This document shows positions 7,428 to 14,879 of a DNA stretch of 18,534 nt, piece by piece (within the stretch, counting starts at the first letter, position 1; each line of letters opens with the position of its first letter). The DNA is from JBEVNX01 sp040507895 (GTDB lineage: Bacteria > Desulfobacterota > Binatia > JACPRU01). Below the pieces are notes generated by a model, which searched no databases, had not been told where the DNA came from, and saw nothing but the letters and a program-made list of their open reading frames with translations. Where the stretch lies: contig JBEVNX010000029.1 in assembly GCA_040507895.1 (NCBI GenBank), forward strand, positions 1 to 18,534, read 5' to 3'. Both the position numbers and the translations under genes were made by a program.

Positions 7428-8165
7428 CTACGACTGCAGGTGCTTCTTCAAGAAGGCCTTTGTGCGCTCCCAAGCGAGCTTCGCCGCCTCCTCGTTGTAG
7501 TCCGCGCGCTCGCGGCAGAAGAAGCCGTGCCCCGCGCCCTTGTAGACGTGGATCTCGAAGTCCTTGCGTGCGCGCTGCAAGGCCTGTTGAATCTCTTCGA
7601 CCGCTGACAGTGGGATGTACGCGTCCTTCTCCCCGAAGTGGAGCTGGACCGCACCTCGGATCTTGTCCGAGAGCGATACCGGCGGGGTGGCCCCGGGGGT
7701 GAACTGCTGGCCCGCGATGCCGCCGCCGTAGAACGGCACCGCCGTCCGGATCGCCGGCACCTCGCACGCGGCGAGGAAGCTCACGCGCCCGCCCATGCAG
7801 AAGCCGGTGATGCCGATGCGATCGGCCTTCACTCCGGGGTCGGATTCCAGGGCGCTCACCGCCGCGCTCACGTCGGTGACGATCTGCGCATCGGTCCAGC
7901 GCATCATCAATCCGATCGCATCCTGGAGCTCGCCGTAGCCGACGGCCTTGCCTCCCTCGCGATAGTAGAAATTCGGCGCCATCGCCTGATACCCCTCGGC
8001 CGCGATGCGCTCGGCGATCTCTTGGATGTTCTGATTCAAGCCGAAGGCCTCTTGGACGACGATGACCGCGGGAATCTTGCCGCCCGCGCCCTTCGGACGT
8101 GCCACGTGTGACGGCATCGTGCCGTCGGCGGTCTTGACGTTGACGTTTCGAGTTTCGACGTTCAT
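7428..8165 (-). CDS. Dienelactone hydrolase family protein
   Basis: Alpha/beta hydrolase of 245 residues related to carboxymethylenebutenolidase. The triad reads C123 in GFCMGG, D181 in GEKDAYIP and H213 in GAGHGFF, plus E39 in the QEAFG segment that in dienelactone hydrolase holds the Cys nucleophile. The Cys nucleophile separates it from ordinary serine esterases. No chlorocatechol or other ring-cleavage genes are nearby, so the true substrate may be another lactone or ester. It has no signal peptide and is probably cytoplasmic. The ATG at 8165 has an exact AGGAGG five bases upstream. It is divergent from the bactofilin gene. Confidence 0.92.
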   Translation of the reverse strand: MNVETRNVNVKTADGTMPSHVARPKGAGGKIPAVIVVQEAFGLNQNIQEIAERIAAEGYQAMAPNFYYREGGKAVGYGELQDAIGLMMRWTDAQIVTDVSAAVSALESDPGVKADRIGITGFCMGGRVSFLAACEVPAIRTAVPFYGGGIAGQQFTPGATPPVSLSDKIRGAVQLHFGEKDAYIPLSAVEEIQQALQRARKDFEIHVYKGAGHGFFCRERADYNEEAAKLAWERTKAFLKKHLQS

Positions 8166-8357
8166 GCGATCCTCCTGTGGAGCTCGTGGGTGCTCGAGTC
8201 GACCTAGGAGCCCTAGCGCATTCGCGCCGGCGCGCCAACCGAGATTCGAGGACGGCGCACCGCTTGACTCGCGGGGGGCGAACAGTTACTCGGCAGTCCG
8301 GGGGGCGGCACCGGTGAGGACGTTCGCGCCCGGCGCGACAGGAAGGAGGATTCGGGG
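8166..8357. promoter_or_regulatory. Divergent intergenic region with a candidate bactofilin promoter
   Basis: The 192 bases between the hydrolase and bactofilin starts hold, on the plus strand, TTGACT (8264-8269) with TACTCG (8287-8292) at 17 bases, a plausible promoter for bactofilin. AGGAGG ribosome-binding sites lie at both ends (8171-8176 minus, 8344-8349 plus). A short dyad CTAGG-agc-CCTAG lies near 8202-8214. No clear minus-strand promoter was found. No small gene is supported. Confidence 0.4.
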
Positions 8358-8813
8358 ATGAGTGAGCCACTGTCGACGGAACGCACGTTCTTCAGCGCCG
8401 GCACGCGCATCGAGGGCACTCTGGAGCTGGACGGCGAGGTGAAGCTCGAGGGGCACATCAAGGGCAAGGTCTCCGGGACCGGCGTGATCATCATCGGGGA
8501 GCGGGCCGACTTGCAGGCCGACATCTTCGCGCCTTCGATCGTCGTGCACGGCATGGTGCGCGGCGAGATCCACGCCAGCGATCGGCTCGAGCTCCATCGC
8601 ACCGCTCAGGTCAAGGGCATCATTCAAGCCGCGCGGATCCGCATCGACGAAGGCGCTGCTTTCGAAGGTGAGTGCCGCATGACCAGCAAGGACGCGGCGA
8701 AGAGCGACGACAAGCGCCCTGCGCCGCTCACGCGGACACCGACGGCCACGCCGGCCACAACGGGCACGCCGGGAGCGGCGCCGACGCCTCCGAAGACCGC
8801 GCTCTCGAGCTAA
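8358..8813 (+). CDS. Bactofilin-family polymer-forming cytoskeletal protein
   Basis: Bactofilins assemble without nucleotide into filaments of right-handed beta-helix subunits and position cell-wall, polarity or chromosome-associated factors. The 151-residue product starts with a short tail, then a bactofilin (DUF583) core at about 12-108 with the repeating turns TRIEGTLELDGEVKLEGHIKGKV, IIIGERADLQADI and VHGMVRGEI. A Thr/Pro/Ala-rich, low-complexity tail follows (about 115-151). There is no membrane segment. ATG 8358 has an AGGAGG 8 bases before it. Peptidase M23 or ParAB neighbours, common near bactofilins, are absent; the converging neighbour is a basic coiled-coil protein. Confidence 0.93.
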   Translation: MSEPLSTERTFFSAGTRIEGTLELDGEVKLEGHIKGKVSGTGVIIIGERADLQADIFAPSIVVHGMVRGEIHASDRLELHRTAQVKGIIQAARIRIDEGAAFEGECRMTSKDAAKSDDKRPAPLTRTPTATPATTGTPGAAPTPPKTALSS

Positions 8814-8825
8814 GGCCGAAAACGC

Positions 8826-9233
8826 TCAAGGAGGCGTCGAGGCGCTCGACGCCCCCGCGATTCGGATCTCGGTCTCGCGCAATCGCTCATCGCGCTCGCG
8901 GCGCAGTTGTTCGATCTCGGCATCGCGCCGAGCGAGCTCGGCCTCGAGCCCCCTTGCGCGGATCTCGAACTGCCGGAGCATGCCGATCTCCTGAACCGTC
9001 GCCGTGAGCCGACGCTCGAGCCTACCTCGCGCCAGGCGAAGCCTGCGCACCTCGCGCTCGAGCGCCAGGGCGGTCTTGCGGTCGAGCGATACACGCTGGG
9101 CGAGCTTCGCCCCCTTCACGCGCTTGGCCGCCTTCGCGCTCTTCACGCGCTTCAGCCGGGGGCGAGGATTCGGCTTCGGCTTGCGCTTCGGCGTCCGACG
9201 ATTCGACGCCTTCTCGCGGCGGCGTGGCTTCAT
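8826..9233 (-). CDS. Hypothetical Lys/Arg-rich coiled-coil protein
   Basis: Not assigned to a known family. The 135-residue product has two parts. Residues 1-47 are Lys/Arg/Pro/Ala-rich and look like a histone-H1 type tail (segments RRTPKRKPKPNPRPRLKR and KAAKRVKGAKLAQR). Residues 50-125 are charged heptad-like helix expected to form a coiled coil (RRLRLARGRLERRL, ELARRDAEIEQLRRERDERL). Third codon positions are strongly G/C, which supports real coding. ATG 9233 is preferred because AGAGAG lies 8 bases before it; a GTG at 9242 is the alternative. The gene lies 65 bases after the acyltransferase and its stop is 12 bases from the bactofilin stop. DNA or nucleoid binding is an inference. Confidence 0.7.
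   Translation of the reverse strand: MKPRRREKASNRRTPKRKPKPNPRPRLKRVKSAKAAKRVKGAKLAQRVSLDRKTALALEREVRRLRLARGRLERRLTATVQEIGMLRQFEIRARGLEAELARRDAEIEQLRRERDERLRETEIRIAGASSASTPP
8833..8853. terminator. Perfect 9-bp hairpin at the bactofilin/coiled-coil 3' ends
   Basis: GGCGTCGAG, a three-base loop GCG, then CTCGACGCC. It begins 19 bases after the bactofilin stop and lies in the last codons of the converging coiled-coil gene. On the minus strand a TTTT follows after about 10 bases. The position suggests a shared 3'-end or terminator element, although the T-run is not directly next to the stem. Confidence 0.5.
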
Positions 9234-9298
9234 CGAACGCACTCTCTACTGTGGAAGCGCCGCTGGCGGCAAGCCACGAATCCGACCGCGCTCGGCGC

Positions 9299-10228
9299 TC
9301 AATAGATCGGCGGCTCGCCCGGTGGACGCGTCCGCCAGCGCTTATGCATCCAGATCCAATGATCCGGACGCGCGCGCACCATTTCCTCGAGCACGCGGTT
9401 GAAGCGTCGGGTGTTCTCGGCCGTGTCGGCTGCGCGGTCGCCGGTGTGGATCGTCTCGACGCGCGGCCGGATGACGATCCTGTGGCTCGCCGATACGCCT
9501 TGGCGCACCAAGAACACGGGGTAGACGGGCGCCTGCGACAGCTCATGGAGGCGCGCGAGCCCAGGGTGAGTCGACGCGGGCAAGCCGAAGAAATCGGCGA
9601 ACACGCCCCAACGGCCCGTTGCATTCTGATCGAACGGGATTGCGACAATTCCGCGGTTGCGCAGCACCCGCACGATCTGCGGAGCGGCTCGCCGCTTGGA
9701 GATCAGCGTGGTCCCCGACCTTTGCCGCTCCGCGTTGACGAACTCGTCGAACCGCGGGTTGCGAAACGGCCGGTGAACCAGATGAACGGGATTCCCATAG
9801 AGACCCATCGCGTGCGCGAGGAGCTCCCAGTTCCCGAAATGTCCGGTGAGCACGAGGACGCCGGTCGAGGCGATGATTCGCTGGGCCTCGCCGTGCCAGA
9901 ACTCCGGATCCTCGAAGGTCACGCGCTCGGCGACGTTCGTCGGGTCCAACCGATGCATGTGGCACCACTCGGCAGCGATGCGCCCGAAGTTGCGACACGA
10001 TTCCTGGAGGATCGCTTGTCGCTCGCCGTCCAGCTTCGCCGGAAATGCGATCCGCAGGTTCACCATGGCGGCCTTGCGCTGCGGAAGGGCGAGCGCGCAG
10101 GCGATGGCGCCGAGACGCTCGCCGAGCCGGAAAGCGGTTTCGAACCGCAGGCGGCGGAACAGACTCACCGGCACGGAGAAGGCGAGGAACTCGAGCCTGG
10201 CGGCAAGAGGTGGCAGCGGGCGGGACAA
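9299..10228 (-). CDS. Lipid A biosynthesis acyltransferase (LpxL/HtrB-type)
   Basis: Inner-membrane acyltransferase of the late (secondary acylation) steps of lipid A synthesis. The 309-residue length is typical. The catalytic HX4E reads HFGNWE (H130, E135). FDQNATG (199-205), VFADFFG and the C-terminal HKRWRTRP (295-302) match the family, and the N-terminal 15-50 is moderately hydrophobic. It implies a Gram-negative outer membrane with lipid A, though related enzymes acylate other lipids in some bacteria. The start is a TTG at 10228 with GGAG five bases upstream; an in-frame stop lies a little further upstream and the next Met is far inside the conserved region, so the TTG is well supported. 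The coiled-coil gene follows. Confidence 0.92.
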   Translation of the reverse strand: MSRPLPPLAARLEFLAFSVPVSLFRRLRFETAFRLGERLGAIACALALPQRKAAMVNLRIAFPAKLDGERQAILQESCRNFGRIAAEWCHMHRLDPTNVAERVTFEDPEFWHGEAQRIIASTGVLVLTGHFGNWELLAHAMGLYGNPVHLVHRPFRNPRFDEFVNAERQRSGTTLISKRRAAPQIVRVLRNRGIVAIPFDQNATGRWGVFADFFGLPASTHPGLARLHELSQAPVYPVFLVRQGVSASHRIVIRPRVETIHTGDRAADTAENTRRFNRVLEEMVRARPDHWIWMHKRWRTRPPGEPPIY

Positions 10229-10338
10229 ACGCGCTCCGTTTAGCGTCCGCGTCTAGCCACCGCAACCGGTCGATCGCCGTCTTCGCGAGCGGGCTGTGCC
10301 CTTCCGGCCTCAGCCAACTTGTCCTAACGTGCCGCCGC

Positions 10339-11487
10339 GTGAGAAGGCTTCTCGTCCTGGTGCCGTGGCGATTCCTGCTGCTCGCCGCCGGCCTGCTGGC
10401 GCTGCTCCGCTACACGCTCGGCGGAGGCGAGCGCCTCGAGGATCGCACCAGCGACCCGGTGTTGAAGGAAGGAGCGCTCGAAGTCGTCGCCGACCTGCCG
10501 CTGCCACCCGGCAACATCGCGGTGTCGAAGAACGGGCGCGTGTTTTTCACCTTTCATCCGGAAGCAAACCCGCCGATTCGCGTGGCAGAGCTCGTCGGCG
10601 GCAAACCGGTCCCCTACCCCGATGCCGAATTCCAGAAGCGAGATCGCAAGACGGTTCATTTTCAGACGCCGCTCGCGGTGCGCGTCGATCGCCAGGATCG
10701 CCTCTGGGTCCTCGACCACGGGAGCTACGGCATCACCGGTCAGCCCCGCATTTTGGCTTTCGATCTCAAGACCAACCGGCTGGTCGACTCCTTCGATTTC
10801 CCATCGAGCGTGGCCGGCATGCTGTCGATGCTCAACGACTTCCAGGTCGACGCGCAAGGTCGGCGAATCTACATCGCGGAGACGAGCCTGTTCGGTCGCC
10901 GCCCGGCGCTGATCGTCTACGACATCGAGAATCGCACGGCACGCCGCGTCCTCGAGCGCCATCCCTCGGTGATGCCCAAGGACTACCTGATGAACGCCGC
11001 CGGGCGCGACATGACGCTCTTCGGTTTCGTCACGCTGAAGATCGGCGTCGATTCCATCGCGCTCGACAAGCAAGGCCGCTGGCTCTACTACTCGCCCGTT
11101 TCGGATGACCGCATGTATCGCATCGCCACGAAGGACCTGAACGACGAGCGCTTGGACACCGCCGCGCTCGGCGCCAAGGTCGAGATCTGGGGCCGCAAGA
11201 CGCTCAGCGACGGCATCACCATGGACGTCGACGACGCCATCTATCTCTCCGACATGGAGCACTCGGCGATCGTCGAGCTGCGCCCGGACCACAGGCTGGT
11301 GACGCTTCTGAAGGATGACCGGCTGCGCTGGCCGGACGGCTTCAGCTTCGGGCCGGACGGTTGGCTCTACGTCACTTGCAGCGCGCTCCACCAGGTGATC
11401 CTCGAGAGCCAGTTCGAAATCCTCGGCCACGCGCCGTATCAGATTTTCCGCTTCAAGCCCGGAGCGGCGGGCGTAGCGGGCCACTGA
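10339..11487 (+). CDS. Membrane-anchored major royal jelly / Yellow-family beta-propeller protein
   Basis: The 382-residue product belongs to the bacterial relatives of insect Yellow and royal-jelly proteins, six-bladed propellers whose bacterial function is mostly unknown. Residues 3-23 are a hydrophobic segment after two arginines (signal anchor or signal peptide, no lipobox Cys), so the propeller should face the periplasm. Blade motifs include LAVRVDRQDRLWVLDHG (112-128), FQVDAQGRRIYIAET (168-182), IALDKQGRWLYYSPV (240-254), ITMDVDDAIYLSDM (293-306) and FSFGPDGWLYVTCS (335-348). GTG 10339 is chosen because it directly precedes the hydrophobic segment; the open frame upstream is antisense to the acyltransferase. 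Its end overlaps the converging membrane-protein gene by 35 bases. Confidence 0.85.
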   Translation: MRRLLVLVPWRFLLLAAGLLALLRYTLGGGERLEDRTSDPVLKEGALEVVADLPLPPGNIAVSKNGRVFFTFHPEANPPIRVAELVGGKPVPYPDAEFQKRDRKTVHFQTPLAVRVDRQDRLWVLDHGSYGITGQPRILAFDLKTNRLVDSFDFPSSVAGMLSMLNDFQVDAQGRRIYIAETSLFGRRPALIVYDIENRTARRVLERHPSVMPKDYLMNAAGRDMTLFGFVTLKIGVDSIALDKQGRWLYYSPVSDDRMYRIATKDLNDERLDTAALGAKVEIWGRKTLSDGITMDVDDAIYLSDMEHSAIVELRPDHRLVTLLKDDRLRWPDGFSFGPDGWLYVTCSALHQVILESQFEILGHAPYQIFRFKPGAAGVAGH

Positions 11488-11962
11488 GACGTTCGCGCGT
11501 CAGGAAGGCAATCGCCGCGGCAAGAAACCCGAGCTCGAAAATCCACAGCGACGATTCCGCATGCCAGTAGGAGACCACACCCGGCAGAGGCCGGCGTAGT
11601 ATCGGCCAGAAGTAGGCGTGCGCGTCTTCCAGGTGTGTCGGCCAGTCGATCAGCGAGTGTAGCAACAGGCTCGCTGCGAAGAACGCGCCGACGCGACTTC
11701 GTCTCCAGAGAGACCACCCGAGCATCGCCAGGGATATTGGGATCGAATGGAAGGCGTCGAACAGCGTCTGCCAGCCGGGCTCGAAGTAAAGCACCCCGAA
11801 GATCCGCGCTGGCGGCTCGCGGCAGAACACGGCCTCGTACACGAAGAACGCGAGCATCGGTAGGTCGGGAAGCACCGCGCCGAGAAGAATCCAGCCGCGC
11901 GGCGCTGAGCGACCACGTCCGAGGACGAGAAAGTTGAGGGCTGCGTGGGTCGGGGTGTGCAC
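11453..11962 (-). CDS. Small integral membrane protein, YdjM/DUF457-like putative metal-dependent hydrolase
   Basis: The 169-residue product has about four hydrophobic segments (near 23-42, 72-85, 91-105, 138-155). It carries the pattern of this family of uncertain function: an N-terminal THAALN with H6, LPDLP with D33, FHSIP with H72, and LHSLIDWPTH (101-110) with H102, D106 and H110. These residues could bind metal near the membrane face. GTG 11962 is 11 bases after the stop of the zinc-ribbon gene and reads straight into the conserved HTPTHAA start; the longer open frame is antisense noise through that gene. Family assignment is moderate. It overlaps the converging propeller gene by 35 bases. 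Confidence 0.75.
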   Translation of the reverse strand: MHTPTHAALNFLVLGRGRSAPRGWILLGAVLPDLPMLAFFVYEAVFCREPPARIFGVLYFEPGWQTLFDAFHSIPISLAMLGWSLWRRSRVGAFFAASLLLHSLIDWPTHLEDAHAYFWPILRRPLPGVVSYWHAESSLWIFELGFLAAAIAFLTRERLSGPLRPPLRA

Positions 11963-11973
11963 CGCCGCGCACT

Positions 11974-12441
11974 TCAGATGTCGCGCTTGGGCGTCCTTTG
12001 CTCGATGATCCGCAGCCGTTCGAGAGGCCTGTCCGCGGGGGCCCGCCTGGCGGAGAGCGCCTGACCCTTGAGGATCTGCAGCACCTCGTTCTGCACGCTT
12101 CGCTCCGTCTTCTGCGAGGCCTGCCGGCCGCGGCCGAACAGCCAAAGGATCGCCAGCACGACGAAAATTGGAAAGACGTGCGGCACGGCGGCCAGGATGA
12201 CGAGCGCGGCGACGATCCAGACGATCCGCGGTACATTCCCGAGCAGCGGCGAGATTTTTCTCAGTGCCTGAGCTGCGGCCTCCGCGTCCCCTCCTGCCTT
12301 GGCCGCCTGGCTCGCCGCCTCGGTCGCCGCGGCAACGACCGAAGCTAGGCGCAGGCCCCACGGAGATCCGCCGCAATTCGGGCAGCGCTCGAGGGAATCG
12401 CTGGTGTCGATGCCGCAGCTCTTGCAGCGAACGAGCGCCAT
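11974..12441 (-). CDS. Zinc-ribbon membrane protein of unknown function
   Basis: The 155-residue product has an N-terminal zinc ribbon C6xxC9 and C20xxC23. An Ala-rich helical stretch follows (32-62), then a hydrophobic region of one long or two short membrane helices (about 71-102). The cytoplasmic tail is charged (RGRQASQKTERSVQ onward) and ends in a basic segment. Such proteins are common and uncharacterised. It starts with an ATG 10 bases after the SMP-30 gene stop and ends 11 bases before the next gene, so the three minus-strand genes look like one transcription unit. Confidence 0.8.
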   Translation of the reverse strand: MALVRCKSCGIDTSDSLERCPNCGGSPWGLRLASVVAAATEAASQAAKAGGDAEAAAQALRKISPLLGNVPRIVWIVAALVILAAVPHVFPIFVVLAILWLFGRGRQASQKTERSVQNEVLQILKGQALSARRAPADRPLERLRIIEQRTPKRDI

Positions 12442-12451
12442 CCGCGACCGC

Positions 12452-13369
12452 TCAGAAGTTCAACTTCAACCCCGGGCGTGGCCACTTCGTCGACACGAGC
12501 TTGCCGATTCCCGAGAGCGTGACGTACGCGGTCGTGAGATCCGGTCCGCCGAAGCAGACGTTGGTGGTCAGCGGGTCGGGCATCGGCACGTGACTCACCT
12601 TCGATCCATCGGGCGAAACGACGGTGACGCCGCCGTTGATGATGGTCGCCACGCAGACGTTTCCGGCGGAATCCACGGCCATCGAATCCAAGAGCTGGAA
12701 GCCCGGAAGGCCGGTAAGCAAGCGGCCCCCCGCGGGCGTGAACAGCTCGGCTCCAGCCTTGATCTGCCCAGGCCCGGAAAGGTCCCATGCCCAGATCCGC
12801 GCGGTCCACGTCTCGGCGACGTAGAGCGTCTTCCCGTCCGGCGAGAGGCCGAGGCCGTTTGGAGAATCGATGGGATAGATCGCCTCGCGGATCAGCGATC
12901 CATCCGGCTTGGCATAGTAGACGCCGGTGCGATCGCGGTCGCGCTCGCGAACCTTGCCGTGGTCCGTGAACCAGAAGCCACCACTCGAATCGAAGACGAT
13001 GTCGTTCGGCCCACGCAGCGGATGGCCGTCGCACTTCGTGTAGAGCACTTCGACTTTTCCGCTGTCGACGTCGACGCGCTCGATGCGACCGCCGCTGTAG
13101 TCCGCGGGCTGGTGGCCTGGCACCGTCATGCCGTTCATCTCGTGCCATTCGAAGCCGCCGTCGTTGCAGACATAGAGCTTGCCGTCGGGCCCGAAAGCCG
13201 CGCCATTCGGCCCGCCGCCGGTCTCGGCGACCACTTGAACCTTGCCGTTCGCGGTGACGCGCGAGACGGTGCCGCGCTTGATCTCGACGAGGATGACGCT
13301 GCCGTCGGGCATGGCGATCGGCCCTTCGGGAAACTGCAGCCCTGAAGCGATTTCACGGATCTCGGCCAT
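12452..13369 (-). CDS. SMP-30/gluconolactonase family protein
   Basis: Six-bladed propeller of 305 residues of the regucalcin/gluconolactonase/LRE family, calcium- or zinc-dependent lactone hydrolases. Likely metal ligands by family pattern are E15 in FPEGP, N122 in RGPNDI, N171 in SPNGLGLSPDGKTLYVAET and D228 in LDSMAVDSAGNV. There is no signal peptide, so it is probably cytoplasmic. The ATG has AGGAGG 8 bases upstream, a strong site. It is the first gene of a three-gene minus-strand unit with the zinc-ribbon and YdjM-like membrane proteins. Lactone substrate not identifiable from sequence; no sugar dehydrogenase is adjacent. Confidence 0.92.
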   Translation of the reverse strand: MAEIREIASGLQFPEGPIAMPDGSVILVEIKRGTVSRVTANGKVQVVAETGGGPNGAAFGPDGKLYVCNDGGFEWHEMNGMTVPGHQPADYSGGRIERVDVDSGKVEVLYTKCDGHPLRGPNDIVFDSSGGFWFTDHGKVRERDRDRTGVYYAKPDGSLIREAIYPIDSPNGLGLSPDGKTLYVAETWTARIWAWDLSGPGQIKAGAELFTPAGGRLLTGLPGFQLLDSMAVDSAGNVCVATIINGGVTVVSPDGSKVSHVPMPDPLTTNVCFGGPDLTTAYVTLSGIGKLVSTKWPRPGLKLNF

Positions 13370-13501
13370 GTGGGTCTCCTCCTATCTCGGCGTCGAACGG
13401 ATGCTCGGTACGACGTCTCTTGGAGCACCCACCCATGACGCAGACGACCGCAGAATTCCAGCTCGCGATGCACTCGACCCTCCGAGCCCTCGTTCCCGCT
13501 C
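13370..13501. other. Gap between the CoA-transferase and SMP-30 genes, no gene supported
   Basis: 132 bases upstream of the SMP-30 gene. It holds the SMP-30 ribosome-binding site (CCTCCT on the plus strand at 13378-13383). No clear promoter boxes or terminator were recognised. A plus-strand ATG at 13435 opens a frame that runs into the CoA-transferase gene antisense and looks like noise. Confidence 0.4.
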
Positions 13502-14755
13502 CTATGCAGCCCGGCCCCGGCGCGCTGCCAGGGCCGCGACCAGCGCGGCCCGGAAATCCGGGTGCGCGATGTGGATCAGCGCTTCGGCGCGCGTCCGCAA
13601 GTCCTTGCCCTTCAGGCGGGCCACGCCGTACTCGGTGACCACGGTATCGGTCGAGTAGCGGGGCGTGGTCACCACCGAGCCAGGCGCCAGCTGTGCGACG
13701 ATGCGCGAGCGCCGTCCGTCCTCCGTCGTCGACGGCAGGGCGAGGATCGACACGCCGCCACGGCTGCGCGCGGCTGCGTCGACGTAGTCCTGGCTGCCGC
13801 CCACGCCGCTGATTTGCACCGGCCCGATGGTCTCGCCGTTCGCCTGCCCCTGCAGGTCGACCTCGACGGTGGAGTTGATCGAGGCGAAGCGCGGCAAGCG
13901 GCCGAGCGCGGCCACGTCGTGCGTCACCCGCGTCGTCGCCATGCGCACCTGTCGCGTACCGCCGCAGAATTCGTAGAAGGCGCGGTCGCCGGCGAGCTCG
14001 CCGGTGGTGATCGCGGGCGTGTGCCGGGCTTTTTCGACGAAGCGCTGCAGGCCCTGCGAGAGCATGCCGGACAGCAGGTTCACACCACGCTTCTCGGCGA
14101 GGCGGCCGAGCACGGCGTCGGGCACCGAGCCGAGGCCGAGCTGCACCCACGCGCGATCCGGAATCAGGTCAAGCACGTGGTCGACGATGCGAGCACTCCG
14201 CTCGGTTGCAGCCGGCATGCGGTATTCACCGAGCAGGGCATCGGATTCCACGCCGAGATGAATCCGCTCCACCGGCACGCGGCTATCACCGGCGGTCCAC
14301 GGCATGTGAGGGTTGATCTCGGCGATCACCAGCGACGCGGAGCGGATGAAGTCTTGGTACAAGCTCACGGACACGCCGAGGCTCACCTGCCCGCGCCGCG
14401 GCGGCGACACCTGCACCAGCACCACGTCGGGCCGGATCGGCCCGCTCTTCGAGACGATGCGCGTGACCTCGCCGAAGCGCATCGGCACGTAGTCCGCCTT
14501 GCCCTCGGCGAAGAGCTGGCGGACTTGCGGCGCCGCTTGCCAGCTCGCGTAGCGGAAGTTTGTACCGAGACCGTGCGCGAGGAAGCGATAGTCGCCGAAG
14601 GAATAGCCTGAATAGAGGGTCAGGCGGTGGAAGCGCTCCACCTCGCCCTGGAACGCGGGCACCAGTGCGTCGAGATCGATCGTGCCACCGGGAAAGATCA
14701 CGTTCGAGCCGTCGGGAATCGCCCGGATCGCCTCGACGGCGCTGACCTTTCTCAC
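13502..14755 (-). CDS. Acetyl-CoA hydrolase / CoA-transferase family protein lacking the usual catalytic Glu
   Basis: The 417-residue product matches the Cat1 / 4-hydroxybutyrate CoA-transferase family across both halves. The GLGSVPDAVL segment (207-216), INSTVEVDLQGQANGE (293-308), and GVGGSQDYVDAA (317-328) are clear family landmarks. Family enzymes form a glutamyl-CoA intermediate on a Glu in a motif like HTEM-SDG. The matching stretch here reads LLSGMLSQG (227-235) with a two-residue length change, which places Gly230 where the Glu is expected. It may be a subfamily using another residue, or a non-transferase role. GTG 14755 is the start; its ribosome-binding site is weak. It is divergent from an acyl-CoA dehydrogenase gene. 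Confidence 0.87.
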   Translation of the reverse strand: MRKVSAVEAIRAIPDGSNVIFPGGTIDLDALVPAFQGEVERFHRLTLYSGYSFGDYRFLAHGLGTNFRYASWQAAPQVRQLFAEGKADYVPMRFGEVTRIVSKSGPIRPDVVLVQVSPPRRGQVSLGVSVSLYQDFIRSASLVIAEINPHMPWTAGDSRVPVERIHLGVESDALLGEYRMPAATERSARIVDHVLDLIPDRAWVQLGLGSVPDAVLGRLAEKRGVNLLSGMLSQGLQRFVEKARHTPAITTGELAGDRAFYEFCGGTRQVRMATTRVTHDVAALGRLPRFASINSTVEVDLQGQANGETIGPVQISGVGGSQDYVDAAARSRGGVSILALPSTTEDGRRSRIVAQLAPGSVVTTPRYSTDTVVTEYGVARLKGKDLRTRAEALIHIAHPDFRAALVAALAARRGRAA

Positions 14756-14815
14756 GGCGAGGTCTTTCCCAGATCGCGGTTCCGGTGTCTACGCTAGGTT
14801 GGTAGTCTGCACGAA

Positions 14816-14857
14816 GCCGGATCGCGACCCGCGGAGCGGTCGCAAGGAAAGTCCGGC
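14816..14857. promoter_or_regulatory. Two-step inverted repeat in the divergent CoA-transferase / dehydrogenase gap
   Basis: GCCGGA (14816-14821) pairs with TCCGGC (14852-14857), and inside it GCGACC (14824-14829) pairs with GGTCGC (14838-14843). It lies in the 124-base region shared by the two divergent starts, 22 bases before the dehydrogenase ATG. It may be an operator for a regulator of both genes or a 5' UTR stem. A GGAGGG ribosome-binding site follows at 14869-14874. Promoter boxes are not clear. Confidence 0.4.
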
Positions 14858-14879
14858 AGACGATTCGCGGAGGGCGAAC

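Noticed and set aside
9022..9648. Minus-strand open frame of 208 codons overlapping the acyltransferase and coiled-coil genes
   Set aside because: Alternative frame on the same strand as two better-supported genes; Arg/Ser/Ala-rich with no motif.
12299..13345. Plus-strand open frame of 348 codons opposite the SMP-30 gene
   Set aside because: Antisense shadow; the SMP-30 frame has family motifs and a strong ribosome-binding site.
13435..13638. Small plus-strand frame starting with ATG before the SMP-30 gene
   Set aside because: Runs antisense into the CoA-transferase gene, has no ribosome-binding site, and turns into Pro/Gly/Arg-rich noise.
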